Source of the DNA: Dactylorhiza incarnata
Lineage: Eukaryota; Streptophyta; Magnoliopsida; Asparagales; Orchidaceae
Assembly (NCBI GenBank): GCA_033032865.1
Contig: JAWHQI010000075.1
Coordinates: 3,720,001 to 3,784,000 of the forward strand
Direction: 5' to 3'
DNA: 64,000 nucleotides
Shown here: positions 58,405-64,000 of the stretch, in pieces
Position numbering within the stretch: the first letter of the stretch is position 1
Layout of the letters: each line of letters opens with the position of its first letter
Notes under the pieces: generated by a model
Database searches by the model: none
What the model was told of the DNA's origin: nothing
The model's input: the letters and a program-made list of their open reading frames with translations, nothing else
Program-made: the position numbers and the translations under genes

Positions 58405-59574
58405 TGTTGGATCGATAGGCGCCCTTAGAAGGGGGGGGGGGGGGGGTTGAATAAGGGAATAAAAATTCTTTTTATAAGTTTAGGCAAATTACTAAATTGT
58501 TTTGAAATAAACGAAAGCGAAATAACAATTTAGCTAAAGGAAGAGAATATTGCCATTATGCGAAATAACAAGTGCTAAATTGTTTTATGATGAAATAGAT
58601 TAAAATAAATAATTTAGATAAAGTGATTCTAATTGAAAGCTTAGTAACCAATATAGTAGAGATTATGCCAAAAGAGAGAAATCGAGTAAACACAAATAAA
58701 GACATGATTATATATATTTAAAAGTGTTTACAAATACTTGATTTCAATAATGCTAGAAATCGGATGCGACAAATATATAAATAATTTTTCCTTTTCTATA
58801 CAGACTCGTATCCTCACGAACTGGTTGGCTTTAGCCAATCCTTCCCTGGATATGGCCTCAAGCCGCTCTAGCCAATCCTAACCACGGATATGGCATTGAG
58901 CACCCCCTAGATCTAATCTCCTAGACCTAGTCGCCAAATCACGTCGCGAATTACACCCTAAGCCGCGCAAGGACCTAGTCACCAACACAAGGCAATTTCT
59001 CTATACGGTTACAAAATGGAATGAAATGAAAATAATGATAACAACAATAAAAACTCCCTATATGAGAGATTCTGAAGTTGGAGATGAAGGATCGTTGTAG
59101 TATGAGCGAGGTCGAGGTGATCGTCCTTCAGATGTAGCATGACGTAGTCCTCCTCTAGAATTCTCCTTAAGCTTTTTGTGGGAGATCCATCTTTTGCAGC
59201 ACTTGTATTCTCTCAGGGATGGATAACCAAAATGAGAGAGAAGACATCAATTTATAGAACTTGGAGATAGCGCCTGCGATAGCTCCTAGCGCCTGCGGTA
59301 GCGTTTGTGTAGAAGAGGTTATGAAACCGTCGCGGCGTGGCATTGTGTGCACGAACTCGAGCTAGCGCCAGGCAGTAGCGCTAGAGCTAGCGCCAAGCGG
59401 TATACCTAGCGCTGGCGGTATCCCTCCTTCAAGGAATTTGACTTAATGCTGCTTTCTACCTGTGGAGTATTGCACATATAGTTCCTCCACAATATAAACA
59501 CATGACAAACAAGATCAAATATAATATGGGATTAGTTATTCTCAAACAAAGGGTTATGACACACATGTCCAACA
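58405..59574 (-). repeat. 5' LTR of family B copy 2
   Basis: TGTTGGATCGA...ATGTCCAACA, 1,170 bp, with a G-run of about 16 near 58431-58446. Motif cluster AGCGCCTGCG(A/G)TAGC and GCGCCA(G/A)GCGGTA at 59268-59425. Co-linear with 49460-50656. Confidence 0.88.
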
Positions 59575-59821
59575 ATAACATTTCCTCTGTAATGTTTATA
59601 TCATTCCATGAGATTCTGTCATTGAGCGATCCATCATCTCCAATATGGATGATATCTTTCAGTTTTGTTAACTTGATATCGTAGATCTTGCATCTAGTAG
59701 AGATTATCTTTGTCAACCCAGTAGTTTGGAATAGACCAAGAATGGTCTTAAATGGTTCAGATACTGCATTGAAGGAGTTGACATCCACATCAAACCTGAA
59801 GTAGACCTTTGGAGGTGCCAT

Positions 59822-61190
59822 ATAATCTGAAGTACCTGTAGAGGAAAGAAAGGGAGAAAGAGAAAGAGACAAGAAATACATAGGAGAGCTTGGTAGAGGA
59901 GGAGCAAGAGAACATGAATGAGAGAATTCGAAAGCATAATGAATTCGACGCCAATCTTCCTTAAAAGAAGATGATTTGTCGCTACTTAGGGTTTTATCCA
60001 AAGCACCGTCGAAAAGATTAATAGATAGTGCGCCAAAATGTGTCTAAGTAGCTTCTAGAAGTGAAACTGTGCACGCTTGTCATGTCGGCGTTTCGTAGAT
60101 TAGAGCTCTACACACCTTCGAATTTGACGAGCAATTATTCATTAGAAGTATCCGTCAATATGAAGTCGACATTACGTCGAATGCTATACAAATTGTCTGA
60201 TTTAGACGGCTCTCGAAGCTAGCGTCGAATTGACTTAGATGATACGTTGAATTCTATTTGATGCAACTCTAAAATAACAATGACATATTGCTTTTGGAGC
60301 AGGCGTCGAGTAGAATTAGACGGTACATCAAATTCTATTCGACGCAACTTTGAATGAATAGTTCTATTTTCTTAGAAAGTTCTTGGTGTTTTTCCTAGCA
60401 CTGATATTTATTGAAAATAGTAATATACACTTATTTTTATAAACAAAGAAGATAATATGAAGATACCAAATTGATGCAGGCTACGGTCTCTAACACGATC
60501 GCTACGAATAAACACGTGTTCCCTCTCAACGCTCCCAAATTTTAAGTTCACAGAAAAATACTCGCAACATAATAATTAGCAATTAGATGCTAACGTATGG
60601 GTAGTAACGCCGTTAGAGGTTGAATAGATGGCTATAGGCCAATATTCTTCCCACCTAAAAGGACCCACCCAGTCCGAACGAGCTTGAGTTGTACCAAAAG
60701 AGATCTACCAAAATTTACGATTCAAAAAGGGTAGATCTCTCCCAACAAAAAGTCGAGGTTCGCCAATCCTCTTAGAAAATTAAAAGAAATAAGAAGATCG
60801 CACAAATCAATCGAAGAAAACCACGATCATCCAAGTGATTCGAAGATCACGCCAAAATTTACCACCACAAGAAATTAACAAGAGGGAAAACCTCACGAGT
60901 AGAAATTTTGTTACCCTGCTTGAGATGGGATTATTCTCAAGCATGCACTCACCCGAATCGTTCTTCAATGGATCCACTGGAGCCGCGTCGATTGGAGAGA
61001 AACTCGCTCGCCTTGATTGCTTCATGCCGGATCTTTGTTCCATGAGATCACCACTATGTCTCTCCTTGGCCGAAATTCCTAAGTAGGAATAGGAAGAGAG
61101 GAAGGGGCGGCTAAGGGGGAGGCCGAACCTTTTGGAGAGAAGAAAGGAGGGAAGGAGAGGAGGGAGAGGGGGCGGCCAAGAGAGGGAGGA
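59822..61190. other. Leader of the split SIRE-like gene, then unassigned repeat-like DNA
   Basis: 59822-60350 precedes the extra gene on the minus strand and carries scattered GTCGA/TCGACGCA words (60170-60350), as in 28800-29000. RNase H is not found further right, so that element is incomplete. 60450-61190 may be an LTR or leader of another element: it has CCGTTAGAGGTTGAATAGATGG near 60610 and a GGCGGC/GGGAGG-rich end. No ends could be fixed. Confidence 0.35.
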
Positions 61191-61460
61191 GGCTACTAGA
61201 AAAATGACTTTTAGCCACTCTTTTTTTTGCCACGGGTCAAAAATCGTGGCTAATAGTTAAGTATTAGCCACGACCCATAATTCGTGGCTAATAAGTAAGT
61301 ATTAGCCACGGAAACCTAATTCGTGGCAAAAGAAGAAATTATTAGCCACGGTTTATAGAATTCGTGGCTAAAAATATACTATTAGCCATGGTTTTCTAAT
61401 TCGTGGTAAATACATAAGTATTAGCCACGGTTTTTGGCCGTGGCAAAAAAGTAGTATGAG
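61191..61460 (+). mobile_element. CACTA (En/Spm-type) transposon end with subterminal repeats
   Basis: GGCTACTAGAAAAATG at 61191-61206 resembles the plant CACTA terminal repeat CACTACAAGAAAAATG with three mismatches. The next 250 bp contain about a dozen ATTAGCCACG or CGTGGCTAAT words in both orientations, spaced about 20-40 bp. Dense inverted subterminal repeats of this kind are typical CACTA transposase-binding regions. The opposite end was not found in the window, so the element either extends to the right or is a remnant. Confidence 0.65.
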
Positions 61461-61655
61461 ATAATTGACTAAAATTTAGTTTTTTTTATTCATAACATAA
61501 GCGTAAATATATTAATGTGTTAATTTAAACATTAATTTAGCTTTTTCATTCACAGCATATGCGTAAATATATCAATCTAAAATCAGAACTATTGTTGAAT
61601 CACCACAATCGATATCGATCTACTGAATGATCCAAAGTGAATCCATCCATTATAG

Positions 61656-61688
<33 letters not shown>

Positions 61689-62480
61689 CAACATTATTGG
61701 ATTCTAATAGCCTGCTCTTTGACGATTTTCCTGAGCTCCGGCTTGAGCGCATTCTTCGTTGTTTAATAGTTACTATATAAATTACCAATTACTGCTAGCC
61801 TTTTTCTATAAGAAATAAGAACCGTACCTCATCATACTCATAGCGTAATTCCAATTAATAAGGTACTGAATATGTTATTCTTATAGAAAGAGGCGAATAA
61901 GGTGAATTCCATGTACGAGTAGTTTAATCAATAAGTTACTATACGCGAAAGATAAAATTAATATGTAGGCATTCAGTGCAATATTGAAGTATGCAGACGA
62001 ATGGTCCAAAGAAAAGGACTACATTAATGCATTGATAGACGAAAAGACTACGTCGATGCGCTAAAAGACGAATGGTCTAAAGAATGAGCTTAGTCACGAT
62101 AATAATGAAGATGACTAGAGTTGTTATGCGGATGTTCCGAGATAGGCGCCGAGTCGCAATAACATTGAAGAGAATAATGTCGCTAAGCTAATTAGTCGAA
62201 TAGTCCAAGATGAAATATCCCGACCTCGCACAAAGTTTTTGGGGGTTTCTCTACCCGCTCAATGAACGAGGTCAAGGGGGCAGTGGCATGCGGGGTCCGG
62301 GGTCAAAAATTTTTGTATATTAAATCTGCATTTCAAAAGGTACATTCTTTTAAATTTTTATTTATTTTGAACACCATGAAAAGAAATATAATAATTATGG
62401 AGAGAAAAATTCCCCCCAAAATTTTACCTTATTCCCTTAATACATCATACGGGCTTCTAAATTCATCTCCTGCTAGGTTT
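61461..62480. other. No gene; AT microsatellite
   Basis: AT-rich to mixed sequence. A 28-bp (AT)n run lies at 61661-61688. Repeated GACGAATGGTC/GACGAAAAGACTACG words occur near 61994-62080. Nothing codes convincingly. Confidence 0.45.
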
Positions 62481-63252
62481 TCCAAAATCGCGCAGGAGAA
62501 GAACACGCCTCATCTTCTCACCGCGACATGTTGCAGCGCCGTCAGTTTTCTCACCGCGACATGTTGTAGGTATCTCCTCCTTCTTCCTCCTCTACGTCTT
62601 TTCGGTATTTCCACATGCTCTTACCCGCTGCCGCCCGCTGCTGCCCGAAGTTGCTGGAAAGTGGAAGGTGTGATTTCTTCATTTTCTGCTTCTTTTTCCC
62701 TCTCTACCCCTCTCTCCCTTTCCACTTTCTCTCTATTTTCCAGGCATACATCAAACAACTCTGTTGCAGAGTCGACTTCTTAGGGTTAGAGAGGAACGAC
62801 CACATTTCTGCTCACGATTTTTGGAAGTGGGAGGGCAACCAGCTACGGGCAAGCATGAACTCAAGTTTGGATTTTTGATGTCATAATATTTAGATTTGTC
62901 GTCATTTACAGGTTTCCCAGGTTTTCTTCTCCAAGTTTGGATTGAAGGTAAATATTTTGATGTCATTTATATGATTGACACTCACTTATTCGATGAAATG
63001 TGTAAGAGAAGCTTTGACAAAATTAATTTTGCCAAATTAGTATTTATTCATCATGGGGAAGTTTTTATTGGAGAGGATATTTTATTAATTTCATGTTTTT
63101 GGCATGCAGTGAACTCTATAAGAAATATTTTCTTGGTTGAAATTCTGGATAACCTCTTTTTCTACTCCCAAGCTTTAGCTGGATGCATGAATTTATTCCA
63201 TTTATGTCTATTTCCTAGTTATGGTCGTGAGTTGTCATGGATGGATATCTGA
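62481..63252 (+). other. Weak gene candidate of unknown function
   Basis: A CG-rich stretch with an exact 18-bp duplication 33 bp apart (TCTCACCGCGACATGTTG at 62516-62533 and 62549-62566) is followed by pyrimidine-rich leader-like DNA. An open frame at 62896-63252 encodes about 118 residues rich in Phe, Leu and Ile (FDVIYMIDTHLFDEMCKR...), with no domain I recognise. TTTACAG|GTTTCC (62906) and GAAG|GTAAAT (62946) resemble splice sites, so the frame may not be one exon. It could lie inside the CACTA element. Evidence is thin. Confidence 0.25.
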
Positions 63253-64000
63253 TTTAGGCATTTATATTATGCTTCACTTGAATAAATTTTGTTTCATAAT
63301 TCTGGCCATGTACTGAGAGTGTAAGCATTTGCTACAAAAGAAATTATGAAATCTCTTTATAAAATGCTATTAAAAAAACTGCATAAGTTTTGAATGAACG
63401 ACTTTTTTTGGGAAAACAGAGTAACACCATCCTACATTGCATACTTCTATTAAGGTTAATGAAAAATTGCTTTTCAAAATGTTATTTACAAGAAGCAAGT
63501 ACATTTTGAATGAGTGAATTTTTATGCAAAACAGAGCGAGGATGGCCTACACTATACAGTTCTGTTAAGGTTAGTGCAAAACTTGGCAACCAGACTAAGG
63601 ATGATCTATGAGTTGGAGTTCATTTCATAAACTAGTGTTTTAGTTCTTAATTATTGTTTTTTTATTAAAGAAATTGCATGCCTTCATTTGCTTCTCCCTC
63701 TTACTTCAAGGCTCATAATTAACCATGCATCAAATTAGCTTTATTTACAGAATTTGGAGATCATTAGTCATACCATAATCTATCAATATTTAATTATTTA
63801 CACTAAATTGTTGTTGCCTATGTGTAAGCTTTCAATATTATCTTAAGTCAATGGTTGGCAGAGTTTCCAACCAACGTTGGTGCAGTTCTTTGAATGTTGA
63901 TAGAATTTTTTGACTGAACCAGGTAACCATACTTTTAGCCTTTACACCTTATTTCTCACAAATTGCCAAACTCATTTTCTGCAGAATTCAACTGATTTAT
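63253..64000. other. No gene seen
   Basis: AT-rich sequence. A loosely repeated segment (ACTGCATAAGTTTTGAATGA near 63378 and AGTACATTTTGAATGAGTGA near 63498, each followed by AAAACAGAG) gives a diverged direct repeat of about 120 bp. Confidence 0.4.

Larger units (their letters stand above)
49460..59574 (-). mobile_element. Family B copy 2: minus-strand gag-only element with internal Copia insertion
   Basis: LTRs at 49460-50656 (3') and 58405-59574 (5'), duplication ATAAC (49455-49459, 59575-59579). The reversed polypurine tract follows the left LTR (ATCTCCCCTTTTTG), and a mutated primer site (TGATATCAGAG on the minus strand) lies left of 58405. The LTR ends are nearly the same as copy 1 (TGTTGGATCG...TCCAACA) but the middles differ, so it is a sister subfamily. 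Gag is broken. The extra plus-strand gene of copy 1 is not visible; a truncated Copia element lies in the middle region instead. Confidence 0.88.
47894..59821 (-). pseudogene. Extra 3' gene of the minus-strand SIRE-like element, split by family B copy 2
   Basis: Starts with ATG 59821 (MAPPKVYFRFDVDVNSF), continues to 59580, and resumes at 49454 beyond family B copy 2 (49460-59574, duplication ATAAC). The later part is broken by stops but includes FSKWTRQILKYGQ (about 49040) and a Pro-rich stretch (TSPPPSPPPQ, about 48995-48960). An acidic end follows (48151-47894). The N-terminal part has plant-transposon-protein-like character. Gene order (extra gene, polypurine tract, LTR) matches the 28749-30898 region of the other SIRE-like element, but the N-terminal segment is better preserved here. 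Function unknown. Confidence 0.5.

Overview
This is a repeat-dominated stretch of a flowering-plant nuclear genome. It holds no convincing ordinary host gene. The evidence is the tRNA-iMet primer sites (TGGTATCAGAG...) of plant Copia elements, Ty3/gypsy Tat polyproteins with the plant-specific second RNase H, plant LTR promoters (TATAAATA), a CACTA end, and short (68-86 nt) GT-AG introns. Almost every open frame belongs to a transposable element, and most are broken by stops or frameshifts. I cannot name the species.

Layout. Positions 1-2210 hold a Helitron helicase remnant, an 18-bp minisatellite and unassigned DNA. An old, 5'-truncated Tat element (outer Tat, about 2211-45545) follows: RT/RNase H/integrase remains, an array of about 26 copies of an 84-bp repeat, then two genes on the opposite strand and a probable 3' LTR. 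Two insertions split it. The first is a minus-strand solo LTR (7520-32302, TSD GATAG). A SIRE-like Copia element (9137-32195, TSD CATCT) sits inside that LTR, and a 12.9-kb Tat element (inner Tat, 10521-23454, TSD TATAT) sits inside the Copia element between primer site and gag. The second is a minus-strand gag-only Copia-type element, family B copy 1 (35396-44098, TSD AAAGG), one LTR of which holds another solo LTR (36232-37292, TSD CTAGC).

From 45546 come a Copia pol scrap, a minus-strand SIRE-like 3' LTR (46084-47669) with its internal extra gene, and family B copy 2 (49460-59574, TSD ATAAC) splitting that gene. A 5' half of a third type of Copia element (52576-55463) lies inside copy 2. 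The right end has an unassigned block, one end of a CACTA transposon (61191-61460), and largely unassigned DNA with one weak gene candidate.

Most interesting signals. (1) Both Tat elements carry the same cassette between integrase and 3' LTR: two separate antisense genes, each with a TATA box about 70-110 bp upstream of its ATG and (clearest in the inner copy) short GT-AG introns that keep the reading frame. The gene nearer integrase encodes a plant 'gypsy-type transposase' (Transposase_28-like) protein; the other encodes a highly charged coiled-coil protein. (2) Each element family is saturated with its own private short CpG-rich motif (TCGACGCA pairs in the SIRE-like family, GCGCTAGC in family B, CGCGCGGTCT in inner Tat, CACTCGC/GCGAGTG in outer Tat, TTCGGTTAAACC in the small solo LTR), and in one case the motif has invaded coding sequence. 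(3) Family B lacks pol and pairs a gag gene with an opposing extra gene of plant-transposon-protein type.
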